A stretch of DNA of 64,000 bases from Parascedosporium putredinis. Its lineage: Eukaryota; Ascomycota; Sordariomycetes; Microascales; Microascaceae. Of the stretch, positions 1 through 13,623 are shown piece after piece. A program made the position numbers and the translations under genes. The DNA is taken from the NCBI GenBank assembly GCA_949357655.1, contig CASHTG010000019.1:372001-436000 (forward strand). Direction: 5' to 3'. Each line of letters begins with the position of its first letter. The first letter of the stretch is position 1. A model generated the notes under the pieces. It was not told where the DNA came from. It saw only the letters and a list, made by a program, of their open reading frames with translations, and ran no database searches.

Positions 1-2652
1 TATACTAGTCGTTCTATTGGTATCAAACTGCACGGGTGGCCTTGCATTGCAGATTCCAGCGCTGATGGCTTGCGCTGTGAGGGAACCAAAGGCCCAGCTG
101 GTGACGACAACCTTGGCGCCACCACCGCTGGCCTCGACTCTCAAGTAACCATGACCGAACCGAACCAACCCCCTGCCTAATCGGTGGTAATCAGTCCCGC
201 GCCTTCCGGGTACGAGCTTGCCTCGATTGCGTCAATCGCAACGCCCAGTTTAGCCAGGGTCTCCTGAGCTCGTTGATCATCATCGTTTGAAGAATTTGGC
301 CTCTCCGGCGTGGGCAGCGAGCCGGATGAAAGCATCCATACATACCATCATTCATAGGCCAGCCCATTCGTCGACCCATCGATTAATTAATGTTGGCTCA
401 CCACGGCTTGTCGCGGCTGGCAATCTCTCTTTTCTGATGACGAGAGACCACCTTAGCTCGGCAAGGGATTGGGACTCTGAGATGGAGGAGATGTTTTGGA
501 GTAGGTGGAGGTATCTCGCGTGTCTCCGGTACCTTGAAGAAATGGAGAAGCAACAAGGGTAGTTGAAGTGTGATGGTTTCGGTTTCTTGCACCTTCCCAT
601 GCATCCCGCTGCACCAGCGCCGAGCTGGAAACAGGGAAGGAACGAACCTTGGGGAGTGTGGGAACTTTGACTCCAGGCTGAAGGAGAGGAGTGGGAAGGA
701 GCAGCCACTTTCTCGCACAAGCATCGTTGGCTGCTTCATCGTTCATGCCTGTTGGGTCTTATACCTCGACCACAGAGAGCTATGGTGTGGCGGCGCGGCA
801 CTGAGGCATCATGGTGTGTTTGCAGGGCATCGCCATTCATAGCTACAAGTATGTAACAACACACTGTTGAACAAGCGGATCAAGCATTCAACAGACCATC
901 CAACGCTTGCTATGAATGGAAAGGGACCCACCAGTGTAGGCGAGGATGAAGGCAATCGTCTGGGTTTAGGAGTCAAGCAGGAGCGGACTCTTATTACCAA
1001 TGAAGTGTAATTATTACCCTTGCGGAAACGAACATGGTGGCCGGTACGAGCACTAGTTGATCTAGCAGTACCTTGTCCGGAGTAAACAGCACAGGCTTCG
1101 GCCGGTTCGGTTGGCCTGGCCCTTCCGTTGATTACACCATGCGCAGGTGCTATCCCGAGGTGATTGCGCAGCTCGAAGCCTTATTGAACGACGGGCCTTT
1201 CTTTCCAGCGTTCATCCAGACAGTCCCCAACTCGACCAGCTTTGCATATGGATCAATGATGCAGAGGCCTCTGCAACGCCTATCGATATCAGCCGCCATT
1301 GCATTCCTCCAGTCAGAAAGCCCCTAGTTCCAGGAAAAGGAGATTCAGCAAGCGTGTGGGGCCCTGCCCTGTCCGATACTGTGTGCGAAAACGGGCAATG
1401 GCAAAGTGGCTGCAGCAAATCCTGCTGTGATACCCACATAACAGGGCGACCCCAGATTGCTAGCTTCCACCTGACCACTTTCAGTGCCCCAAGCGCCTCT
1501 TGGCTGAGATTCCTTCGGCGTGCTGCCCCTACCTCAGTTCCCGGCTTGCGAGTTTCAGACGAGACGATAGAGCCCGCTCCAGGGCAAGTTGTGGTCTTCG
1601 AAGATGCACCAACAGGGAGGCCGTGTAACGCAGAAAGGGGACCATCAGGTCCTTTCAAGGCTCGAAAGAAAACCTGGCCTCAAGTGCTGTTAGATGGGTG
1701 GCGCATCTTACATCCGAGGCACGAGCCCTTTGATGGCAGGCTCCTTCACCCGGATGACATAGCCTTGGGGTAAATTGGAGAAGCTTTGGAGTAGGGATAT
1801 CGGTGAGGTCGGTGACAAACTTTTCGACGCTTCTCATTCCCCTCAAACCTATTCGACAAAATATAATGTTGTATAATGGGACGGTGGTTTAATTTATCAA
1901 CTCATGCCGGAGGGCGTGTCTTGTGAAGCCACACCCACCCTTTCTCTTGCTCCTCCGCACTGAGTTACATTACTTCCTCGAGATCCGTTTGCGTGAAAAA
2001 AGAATGACATTCGGATTGCGACTCTCGCCCGCTCGAGTACTGAGGACTGGCCAGTTAATTCTCGCTTGACGCGCTCTTTATCAGAAACACTCTTGCCCAG
2101 CTTAAACCGACCCCGGTCAGTAATAGACAAGTTGGAGAAACGACTTGGCTGACCACTTTGCGCACCTTGCAGACCCCCAAAACCCCTGTCAGCGTGTGGG
2201 ATGGAGTGTGGGGACTGAATCCTCGGTGCGAGGAGCCCGAGATGTATAAAGGATGTATTGTCACCATGATCTCTTTTCAAAATTGGGCAAGGTTGAAAAA
2301 AGGAAAGGATATTTTTCGATGGTTTAGGAGAGCCAGGTATTTTATCACGGAGCTGGCGGAGGTGAGGCAAGACATGAAGAACGAAGTCTTATACGCTCTT
2401 TCTACGAGCGTGAGCCATGATCACAACAGGGCCGGCCTCTTCACCTCGGTATTTTTGTTCTGTATAATAATGTTACCTTGGCAGATCCGCCCTTCAAGGA
2501 AAGAAGAAAGGCCTGGACAAATTACGGGCGTCAACAATAGTTTGCTTCCCAACGGATAACGTATATTTCCGGCTTGCACTGAGAAAGAACCAGAGGCGTC
2601 TGTGGTTCAAAGCCCATTTCGGTTTCGCCCCATACGATTTGCTCGTTCGGCC

Positions 2653-2688
2653 TTTGCCCTCTTTGCCCTCTTTGACCTCTTTGCTCTC
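2653..2688. repeat. Four 9-bp tandem units (TTTGCCCTC-like)
   Basis: Four consecutive 9-bp units, the first two identical (TTTGCCCTC) and the next two each with one substitution. It is a short minisatellite in non-coding sequence. Confidence 0.8.
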
Positions 2689-5600
2689 CTATTATATACG
2701 TAAGCGTTAGGGAAACACTAAACCACCTTCTGGGTTCGAAGGAAGGCTAGGCTAATGTCAGTTAATTGAGGATGGATATCTCAGAAGAGGTGAACGACGA
2801 AAAGCCCCAAGGTTATTCGTTAGGGCTCATAAGTCCCGCGAGACACGTTGGATCCGACCCCGGGTTTCTCGATGCGGATAGGGACATGCCTACGCCCTCA
2901 CTGAACTCGGTTTCTCGCTGGCACTGCCAATGCACTCTTCTCCAAAATCCTACGCTTTACCGAAGCACACGGTGCTAAGGGAAGAAGAAGAACAAGAAAG
3001 AGATACTATACCACACCCTCGGGTGGTTTGGAAGAAACCAGTAAAGACGGCCTGCGTGATTATCCTGCCTACTCTTAGCGGTGGGAATCTGAGGATCAAT
3101 ACTAGCGATAGATCCGACTGGCTTACCAGTGCCTCAGCCAGGGTCACACGCCGGGTTCGACACGGGCTCGAGACGAGACGGAAGTACAAGTCGTGGCCTA
3201 AAGCGCCCGGACAATCATTCTCCGTTCAAGAACCGGACCTCCCAGTTTATTATTTGCCTTGCCTTTCCTGCTTCCGCGGGTACCCTTCCCTTTTTCGCCC
3301 TCTTTGCCTTCAATTTGATTGAGTATGGAGCGTATCCTCCTCCGAGTTTTTTTCCACTCGACCAATTTTTTTCTTTCTTTTTGCGACCACCTTCGGGGAC
3401 CAGTGAGGAAGCGGATCGAGAACATTCCCCAAGGCAAAGGGTGTAGGGCGGCCGTTGTTCATTGGGCCAGGCGAGGCAGAAGGAGATCAACTGGCGGAGG
3501 CGACTTTGGGGAATGCCCTATTTAGCGAAGTGGACAGTAATTGCAATCGAAGAGGCCAGCCCCGTCTAAAGTGCTTTTTAGCTTGATAATTTGGCGCCTC
3601 TCTTTGGAGTTTCGGCAGTTGCAGCGCGAGGGAGGACGAGGAAGGCCGGTCGCCTCCGGCGCTGGCACAATGTGGCGTGGGGAGCATGAAAGGCCGACTG
3701 ATGGGTTTTGTTCAATGAGAGAGACCAAGTCGATCCAATGGAGACTGCCCTCGACACACTCGATCGGCACAGAACGGGTACGAGTCACTTGTTCGCATCA
3801 CCTTGTTACGTAGCATGTGCGAGGTTGAAATGCCAGATTAAGCCAGCAGGTGCGGACGTAATGGAATCATGGGCAGCGATACTTTTTTTCTTCTTCTTCT
3901 TCTTTTTCTTTCCCCTTTTTACGAGTGTCCCAGCTACTTCGTAGTTGGCCAACTGGTGAGTCTCGTAGCCAGACAGATGCGGGAGCATTGAAAAAATGTC
4001 TGGATTTGTCAGGATTTCAGGAAGTCGCTGCACTTCGATGGAGCTCCATGAGGTGAGAGCTGCCTGCCTGGATGTGCAACCTGTCCATGCCACTGCCTAG
4101 CTGCAGACGGGCATCCACCGGCACACTTTTATACGCATATAGAATTCGCACTGTAAAACACAGTATCATTGTTAATCATTCGCACTTCCCAACCAGGCTC
4201 CGGGAAGACCAGTCATATTTGGGGGCCACTCTTTTATGACGCTTGTTACAGAACCCTGGCCAGCAACACTGCGCCATCTATGGGTTTAGTTGAAAGATTC
4301 TGGGGGTTCTATGCGCCTGATCCCCGCGAGCACGAGCGCGAGCGCGAGGAAGAAGGGTTTGAGGCAGAAGGAGATTCTTCCTCTGACATTTTCCAGGACT
4401 ACGAGGGCTGATCAGCCAGTGGTGGAGCTTGTCCTTATCACTTGCAGCAGAGAAAGATGGAAAATTCTTCCACGCACGTGGCATGATGACGCCAAGCGGG
4501 CATCCTCTCGACAAATGATTTCACCCATTCGAGCCAACAAAGAAGCGATCGGAAGGGAGGCGAAAGGAAATTTGATGGCGGGTGGGACTCGCTCAGAAAA
4601 AGGGGAAAGCCAGAGGTCGCACATCGCCCACCATCGATCGACAGAAGCCGCCGAGTTGGGTAGGTGGCGCATCCAGAAATTTCCAGCCCGTAGCGCCCAA
4701 CTCACCAGTCTCTTCAAGATAGATCCACACTAGTTTCTATCAATACTTGAGAGCTCAACCCACTGCGACGCCAGGCGAGATTTGGGTGGACGGACGGAAT
4801 TCACCCTCCCCCGTTCGGCCATCCACCATTAAGCCGCGGATTTCCCACCGTCGTATCCAATTGATGTGCATTGCCCCTTTGCGGGCCCTTTTTGTGATTT
4901 TGACGTCGTTGTGCGTTGTATCCTCCGGCGGAACGTCCATCAACCCACACTTTTTTCGGTGTTCAATTGCAGACTGTGCAACACCACCAGCCTATAACGG
5001 TGAGGATGAAAGGTGATGCAAAGCGAGCTCCTGCCGGGCTGGAGGATCGCAACCCAACCTGAGCAATGTAGCTTTTAGTAGCAAGTTAACCCAACGATCC
5101 GGAAACTATCTAGCGACATGAATTAGATTCCCCCCTCTATAGCCTTCATTTTCTCGTTAGCTTGGTTCGAGATGGCTGGTGTGTTGATGATGGAGAGCTC
5201 TTTAGGGTTTCGCTCCCTTTCTTAATCCCTGATTCTCCAGGAGCTTCGTTCTTGCGGCGATTGGTAAGATTACAAGTACGAAGTGGGCATTCACAATGCT
5301 TTCTCGAGGAATGGAGCATTGGAGCATAAGTCCCCGAGGAGCTACCCTCCTCACTTTGGCTCTGGAGCTTCGACCACCCCACCATGCATGCATCACCTTG
5401 AGACGAGGGCAGTGCACCACAAACCCCCGTCCACGCCTTGGGCATGCTGCACGAGAAGTGAACCAATTATCGCGTGGGGGAGCTGGCTGACATGCCGGCC
5501 CTCTTTTCGGGAGCATACTGAGTGCATGATGGACGGCTTTGAAAATGATCAGACATGTTGCTTCCTTGTGCATTTCCACGCGTGTAGTCTTTGGCTCTGT

Positions 5601-8600
5601 CGCCTCTCCAACAGGGCGCGCATGCTAGGCGATTTTCTTTGAGATATCCGGACAATAGATCCAGCCCCGTCCGCCGTATCGTACCCGGGCTGGGGAGCTT
5701 GGCCTTGATGAATGGAATGATCGGGGTACTATTGACATGCAACAGGGGCCTCACTACGGGCCCATGGATTATTGCGTATTTCCCGCCGTCTTCAGGGTTA
5801 CTATTTTAGCTAATGGTTGGCTTGGCAAGGATGGTGGGCTGCAGGGGTCTGATCTGATTGGCACAAGGTCGCGCCAGAATGCTCTGCTCCTTCCTGCTCT
5901 GGGACTGGTGGCTTGGGGCAAGAACGACGGAGGAATAATTGGCGAGCCAAGAGTGAGCGGGCGGCCACAATGGATCAATGAGTCTCGCGGCGGGTATCGT
6001 TCTAGGGAATGGAGCAACCCAACCCCACGAGAACTCGAGACGTGCGTGGGCGGGAAGCGAGAAGGGGGGAGCTGGCAGGCCGCCTGCTTTCCCACAACAA
6101 TACATACGTGTATTTACATTATTAGATGCAACGGAGAGATGGATCAAGCCGCGAACCACGCGCGATGGTTGCTTATTTCCGTCGCCTGCCCCATTGTCTT
6201 GGTGGATATTTACCAAGTTTGCGGCACAAGAGATAACGCGCGCGCAAAACATGCGCACTTTTCGCATTAGCCCGGCGATTTCGCGCAAGTCAGCTGCACG
6301 GCGGCGGTTGGCGGGACGGGAACACTCAAGATATTCCCCAAAGTACATAATCGAACATCGGCGAGCCAGTGAGCCGTCTTAGGGTCCGAAACCGCTTCAA
6401 AGAGATGGATAGAGGAAAAAAAAAACCTTGTTGCATCAGCCCATGACACATTTCCTAGTATCAAAATGCAACAAGCATATGCACATGTCATAACTATTAT
6501 TAATAAGCGCCTGATGCAAACAAGCCAGACCCTTTTCATCGATGAGCGAAAAGGAGCTCGGGAGACCATTGTGAAGGCACCGCTGCGGGAGGATGGCAAT
6601 ATTTTCTCGGCTTTTGGGCAAGGTGGCGGGTTGGTCACCCACCCCTCGCCAGCCCCTGATCACTGTTGTGAATAAAATTGATGCCTCCTATGCGACTCTA
6701 GACCGAAAGGAGGCACTCAATGGTCCCTTCGTTTCTTGGTCCCTGGGCCACAGACGATGATCGTTTTCTGTCCTTGGCTTGGCTCAGGCCCTTGCTTGCC
6801 CCCATTTAATGCACTTGTACTCTGGTTGTCCAACCAGCTCCACTCCGAGGTACCCTTTTCTTGTCGGACTGGGCGTATTACCCTCTCTGCGTACCATTGC
6901 CATTTCCAGGGTCAGGGCCCCCTCCCCCAGCGCAAGGCTCTGAGAAAGCCGGACGCGGGGCACCGGCAGCTCTGGTTCGGGCGCGAGGAAGCTCCATCTC
7001 TTGAACTGATCGTTTGAGGAGTTCAACGATGAGCAATGAGGAGGCAACAAATGGTAAAGGCTGTTGGTTCTCTTCGAAATCCACACCGGACCACTTGGTT
7101 CAGGAGGGCTGACCACCGCCATCACACCGAACCCGGGCGGGATGATCAAGACCGTCGCGGAAACCCGGGTAATAAGAAAATAAGCGCAGAGCCATATATG
7201 CCCACCAGGAAGGAGGAAGACGTGGAGCCCGTTGGACCTCAAGGCGGGAACAAGGGGAGAAGTGGGCTGGACAAGCCCTGGTTCCGAGGTTGAGACTTAC
7301 TCCGCAGCGTGGCCTCTGATTCGATCATTGGATCCCCTGTACCCTAGAGGTGGTCAAGAGAGGGAAAATGGAAAGCGGAAACCAGAGCGCTGTCGGCTGG
7401 GTGTGCGTGCGTGACGGGAAGACAAGCTTGATGGCAGCGCGCCGTGAATTTGATTCGTGGGCTGGGAGCAGAGCTAGCGATCGATCCAATGTCGAGTCAT
7501 CCATTAGTGTGCTTGGGCAAGCTTCCTTGACGCGTTGCCCTCTCTTGCCTCTGAATTGTCACCCGTCCCCTGTTCTTCCTTGCTGCGCTTCTTGTTCTAT
7601 CTATTTGCCCCCTTCACGTCATGGCAACTCGGTGCGATGTGAAATCGAGGGATCCCATATCTAGCCCTAGGATCAATGCTAGCGCTAGAAGGTGTGTCTT
7701 TCTTGCTTACCCTCGACTCATCAAATGATCCATATTGATCAATCATTGATCATGGTCCGCGCAGATAGTAGTGGGGTCTGCCCCCTGAGGGACCGTGGAC
7801 GTCATTACCACCAGGACCCCACTCCGCTTAGAGTTAAGACAGCACTACTCGACACCAGCAAGTTATAATTTCGAGTACATCAATGTCGCCGATGGGTCAG
7901 AGATGTTGAGGCAGCAATGGGCCCAGACTTCACAAATATTTGAACATAGCACGGTGTAACGAAAGCTGTCGTGATTCGTACACTACACATGGGGCCTTCA
8001 TTGGTGACTTTCTTTTTGCTCTTCCTCCTCGGACAGTTTCCTCTGCTACACAGTTCAATTTTCGCGGATGCTAGCCTGAAATAACCGCTCTCGCAGCGCT
8101 GCCCCACCATACCAAGGGGTTGATAGTGGGGCATTATCGAGACTCGAACAGGAGCCTGGACTGGACTGTTAAGGTAAAGGGCGATAGCAACATTTGAACT
8201 GATACACTGGGTCTTTTCAGGATCGGCCCACCGCTGCTTCAGGTTTCCTTCATCGGCGCAAACTTAAGCCTTCAGACAAGTGCGATTCGTACCGTGGCTG
8301 TTCTTGATATCTCAATCGACATCATCCCTGACCCGCCGGTGCTCTTCTGGCTAATAGTCGGGAGTTCTACGGTGCCATCTTCGACTAGGGCGGTCCTTCC
8401 AAGGTCGGTGTGATATCATATCTATCCCAATCAGGTCAGGCTCAAGTCTTCACCGTCTCTCTCAAAGGACAAGTTTCGAACTTTCACAACCCGGCGTTCA
8501 ATCGCCTTTTTTTCATTCTTTTTCATCCCGGTGACCAATTGTCGTATCCTTCTGGTGTCCACTAACGTTGAACACCTAATATTATTGGGTAACTACTGGC

Positions 8601-11600
8601 TCGTCACCAACTCAGCGTCTTGCTCGGCTCGGGATTCGGCAAAGCCCCCGAAGTAGATCCCATCCTCGCTACTACCCCCGAGTTCTTTTCCGAGGGGGAT
8701 CGATATAACTTTTTACTGTTGTCAAAGAGCTTCAATAATTTAGTTTACGGAGGCCTCAAAAGAGTTTTGGTTCTTTACTATCCATCCCTCATGATTTTCT
8801 GTCTGTCATCTTCCACCAGGCTCCAGTACTCCTTGTTTTACGAATTTGGGAAACTAGACTATCCTAGCTCTGTTTCCTTGCGTCGGCTTCATTCTCTTGA
8901 CGACACACTATTGAGTTTGAGTCAACTGAGAGTATCCGAATGGGGTCTCGCGGCGGCGTCTGGCTGTTTCTGGACCTGGAGCCAAAGAAGGAAAGGTAAT
9001 TCTGCCTTTATCACATTGCAGCCACCCTCGGGACCATGAATGGCGGACGCCGCCCAGTTATCGATGACAGGGCAGGGCGGATGTTTGACAGTCCACTCTG
9101 AGCGAAGTGTTCCTCACTAGCGCACTGAACTGGGCTGGGCGATTGAATGGGACGGGATCTCTGTACATTTGGGAATGCAAAGTCTGAGCCACAAAGTATC
9201 TTTGAACAAGCGTATATGTATTTTATATGTACGTTTGATTTCAAGTTAATTGCACCGCTTCCTCGGTCAGGCCTGTCTCCAAGTCGGGAGAGCGACTGCC
9301 AGCGCCTTTTCGGGTCCAAGGGAAAAAGAGAGGGAAAACGTTCTTCGTTACGTAGATGTGCGCCACAAGGAATAGCTACGGTACTGTGTCATGCAGCAGA
9401 GTTTGCAAACCACTTTAGCTGGAGGATCCCGAGAGTATGCGCGCCCAATGAGAGTCGAACTCTTATGATGCAGGCAGTCCGATGTGCAACTTGCTGGTGC
9501 GTTTCATCGGCTAATAGCTCACCCCACGGCTGTGGCGACGTTACAGCTCCGCGTGCTGCTTGCAAGGCAATCAATCGATCAGTCGACAAAAATCTTGCAA
9601 GACATAGGAGCAATGGTGCCGGTTAGGTAGAGGTGGCCTAGTCCGCAATAATCCCAGGCCCTTTGCCCAACGATGGCAGGTGGCGAGCTTGGTCCGTTGC
9701 GGCCCTCTACGGTCTACGATAGAGTCGATGTTCCTTGGCGAGGTTTGCTCTTAGAGCTTCAGAAGCTGAACAAGTGGGATCCATAGATCCATTGGATGCC
9801 CTTGTTGCTGGCGTCGATGCTGATGGGGCAAGAAGGCGGCGGAGTGAGGGTTACTGCCCCGATTTTACCACTCCTCTGACAGTTGAGCATTTGGAGAGGA
9901 GGGCTCGTAAAGTGGCTTGAAAGGGCATTATCAAACTCGTTTGCGCGCTGTCGGGAGGTATTGGCGCTATTATCAAGGTCTCGGGGTGAATGAAACCGAC
10001 GGGACATGGGCAGATTAATCAATTCAGCCCTGATCGAGCCAGAGCGCACAGTGCAAAACATCTCCCTCAGATCCTGGCCTGTCATAGACAGACACTCCCT
10101 GCAGGGCGCTAAGTTTGGAAACCACAGGACGGGACTGGTGCCCTTGAGTGGTTCAGTCCTCCATGGGTGTCTCAAGAGCCCTTGTCAGAATTCTGAGTGG
10201 GCGAGATGCAAGTGTGCAAGGACCACCGACCTCGCAGCCTGGGGGGCCCGGCGGGCCAAGTGAACCCGTCGAGTCATCGATATGGATGTGGAGGATCTGA
10301 GACGGGCCCGCTTCAGATTCCCATTCACTCCATACTGTGTCTTTTCTCTTGACATTGATATCTACTCCGGATGTGGGGAAAGGCGAGCCAAGACGATTCT
10401 GGATGGATCAAATTGAATAGATACGGGCGGAACCCTATGGTGGATAGAGGTAGATCAGCCTCGAGAGCGTCAAGGTCAGCCGGAAAAGGCCACGGGGTAT
10501 CGGCCTGAGTGTATCCGTAGGATATTGAACTGATCAATTAGTGCCAAGTATATGCTGTGCAATTTTATGTGGGTGTATAGAGCGCATGAAAAGAGGCTCT
10601 GTAGCAGAAAGTGCTTGAACACCGTTTGTTCCTTCTTGCCGTCACGATCTGGCTGGCCTCAGGCGCTACGTACCGTGCGGAATAGGAAAGCGACACGTTT
10701 GATAGTCCTCGAATGCAGCGGGTATGGAGTTCATAGACATCGCCACATACAAGTGGTGATGGCTTTCATCCGGATCAATGATCTTTGTGAAATTTCATGG
10801 CGCACCCAGCTCTGTATTCTAGATTTTTTCATGCGGCAAATATAAAATCTGGCTCGTCTCTCGGCGAAGATACTCGTCTGATAGGCTGGGCGACGGAAAC
10901 AACCCAAAGAGTAAAATTCTCCATTCGGGCCGCCCAAGAGGTGTGAGAGAAGGAGCCAGGAAATGACAACTAGACAGATCCATGACTAGGTCTTGGCCTC
11001 GGAGGTTTTTCTCACCAAAAGTTGGAAAACGCAAGCACTAAACTTCCCGGGCGACCTACGTCCCGAGGACTCTATTTGGATGAGCATTTGAGGGTGGAGA
11101 GCTTGGTCCTTCCTCGTTCTTCTCGTTCGTTGTCATGGCGCTGAACTCGCCTTCACATCTGCCTGCCTCACAAGGGAAGGGAAAGGGACGTCAATGCTTA
11201 TGTTGACGTCTTAAGACCGAAGAGGCCGACTTGTACCTCGACAGAGTGAGGGACATGTCCTGCTTTGAACAGCATGCTCCGTGGCATGAGCAATATCTAA
11301 TCACTGCCAGATTGACTTCTATCACCAAAACGTATAGCCAAGGCTGAGTTTTAGTGATACGTAACCTAAAAAGGACTTTGTCTCTCTCGTCTCCAGATGA
11401 GGTGAGAGGTCTCTCATGCGACTGGCCACTTGAATGCCATCAAGCATGAAAGACCGTCGTAATTGAGGATAAAGGAAAGCCACTATGTGGTCATCAAATC
11501 GCCACCGGAGGACTACCGCATCAGAGCCATCGCCAAACCCGACAGCCATTCATTCGAGAAGACCACCACCATGCCAATCAGCTCGGTCCGAGATGATAAT

Positions 11601-12148
11601 TCTCCCAAGTTCCGAATCATTGGGAACACCGACAAGTAGCCCGCTAGCCAGACAGCAATTTACGTTTGTGGTGCACACGCTAACTCTCCGGCGTCTCGGA
11701 AGGTGGCTGTAGCCTCGACAGTGAGAAAGCGAAACGCCAAACGAAAACCCCAGGATCTTTAATTTCCACTCCCTCTCCCAAGGCCAGCCCACACCCCCAC
11801 CGAAAGGCGAAGCCAAGCTCTGCTTCCTTCGTGGAGCCAGGCTGGGGGGCACATTCAAAGATGGCACAGATCAAACATCATCGCGCAAAGAAACGGGTCA
11901 GATCAATCAAACCAGATTCTCTCCAGCCGCGCCGGACAGCAACGGTGTCGATCAGCCATCCCGAGAGCAGGACATTGAATCTTCTCCCGCTTGAGAAGAC
12001 GGAATGCCGATACATCCTGTCAGATGTGGTCGGGAAGTACTACAACGTCCCTTCCGCTCGCTCTTCGCAGGTCACTTCTCGCACTGCCTCACACAGTCTC
12101 AGAAAAAGAGGTTCGCGGTCTCGCGTTGTGCCGGCGTCCAGCGAGGGC

Positions 12149-12186
12149 GTTGGAGCCTTGGAGCCTTGGAGTTGGAGCCTTGGAGT
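12149..12186. repeat. Short minisatellite of TTGGAGCC units
   Basis: Imperfect tandem copies of TTGGAGCC (GTTGGAGCC, TTGGAGCC, TTGGAG, TTGGAGCC, TTGGAG) about 1.4 kb upstream of the transcription-factor start. No function is evident. Confidence 0.75.
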
Positions 12187-13623
12187 ATAATCAGACTACC
12201 TTCCCTACCCTCAACGCGCTCGAAGTTGAAGGAAGGCAGCAGACAGGAAGCAGCGTTGTCTGTAAAAGACCGATACTTGGAAGCCCATTCCGTTGCCTCG
12301 ACCCAACCAACAACCTTTCCCCTTCGGAACAGCGATAGTCTCTCGTTCGCTCGTAGCCAACTCGGTCCACTTATTGATCCGCTCCCATCCCTCCTTCTCC
12401 ATTTTAATCTTGCTTCGGCAGCATTGACCTTGATACGGAATTGCGTCTTCAATGGTTCTAGCCTCAACTCCGTCCGGCTGTCCTTCTCCCACCCCTACAC
12501 TTAGCAGTTTTGAGGCTAGTGATTGTGTCCTGGTGGAGGGCTTCCGTTACCGCTATAACCCCAGGCTTCAACGCCCCAATTTCGACCGGGTGTTATGAGC
12601 TATACCCACACTGTGCAATATACTGTCTCGCCACAGTACCATCCCTCCCACTCAACCCGCAAGTAAACCCACCAAAGTACGGCTGTACTCGGGTACTTTG
12701 GGGAGAGTGTAAGCGGTACTGTACGAGTACGACGAAAACATCCGCAATCCCAAAATTGGCCTGTCCTGTACCGATACCTTGATACTGGCCGCTGAAGCGC
12801 ATAATTCCCCTGCAGATCGGGTACAGGAACTTCGATCTGCCGTCGATGGCACCCTGGTTTCTCAGAATGGCCTCGGCATGACCAGTCCCTCCATGCTCTC
12901 ACAAGTCGATCCATTGTACCCTAGCCGTACCGAGTCCCTGTCCTGTACCAACATTCCCTTGCACCTTCCCTGTACCCGCACAGGGAAAGGATGGACAAGG
13001 GCGACGACGACGATGGCCACCATCGCCCTCTCCTAGTCTTGGTTACTCAACCGACGCCGACTCCGTGCCTCGCTTTCCGCCATCCCACCACACCACACGC
13101 TCCCGCAGCACGCACCAGATTGAACTGGACTGGGACCGACCACACCACTCTAGCACAGCCGCCCACTGCCAGAGAGCCCTCCCAAACCTCTTCCTCCTTT
13201 TTCCTTTTTCACCTCTCTCCAAGCAGTAATTGCTTCGAACAGGTCGAAAAATCACCAGTCTCGCAACAAGACCCAATTCGACGTTCAATCGCAATTCCTT
13301 CAACGTCGAATAGTTATGCTATTCGCGGCCTCGAAGCATTCCTCACTCCCTCTTGTCCTTACAGTCGCCCCTCGGTCCTTACTGCGAGTTCGCTCAACCC
13401 CTCTCTCCCGCAGTTGCTAGGCGTTCCGCTTTACGACCAACGACAGTCGCCCACGACCACTTTGCCGCTTGACCCGCAGAGCTCCCTGCCTTTCTCGTCG
13501 CCTCGCTTCTCTCCATAACCCCGCCGAAGAACCGAAGGAAAAAAAGAAATCTCGACAAGAGAGAAAGAGAGCTTTGGATCCCACTGCTCTCTTTTTCTCC
13601 CATTGAGCATTTTCTTGCCTATC

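Larger units (their letters stand above)
1..13623. other. Gene-poor stretch, no supported gene
   Basis: I see no ORF here with a recognisable domain, sustained fungal codon bias or convincing exon-intron structure. The open frames are short, overlap on both strands and are compositionally random. Visible structure is limited to simple repeats and, near the right end, a CT-rich stretch (about 13150-13620) that looks like the promoter and 5' leader of the transcription-factor gene that follows. Unrecognised non-coding RNAs or fast-evolving small genes cannot be excluded. Confidence 0.5.
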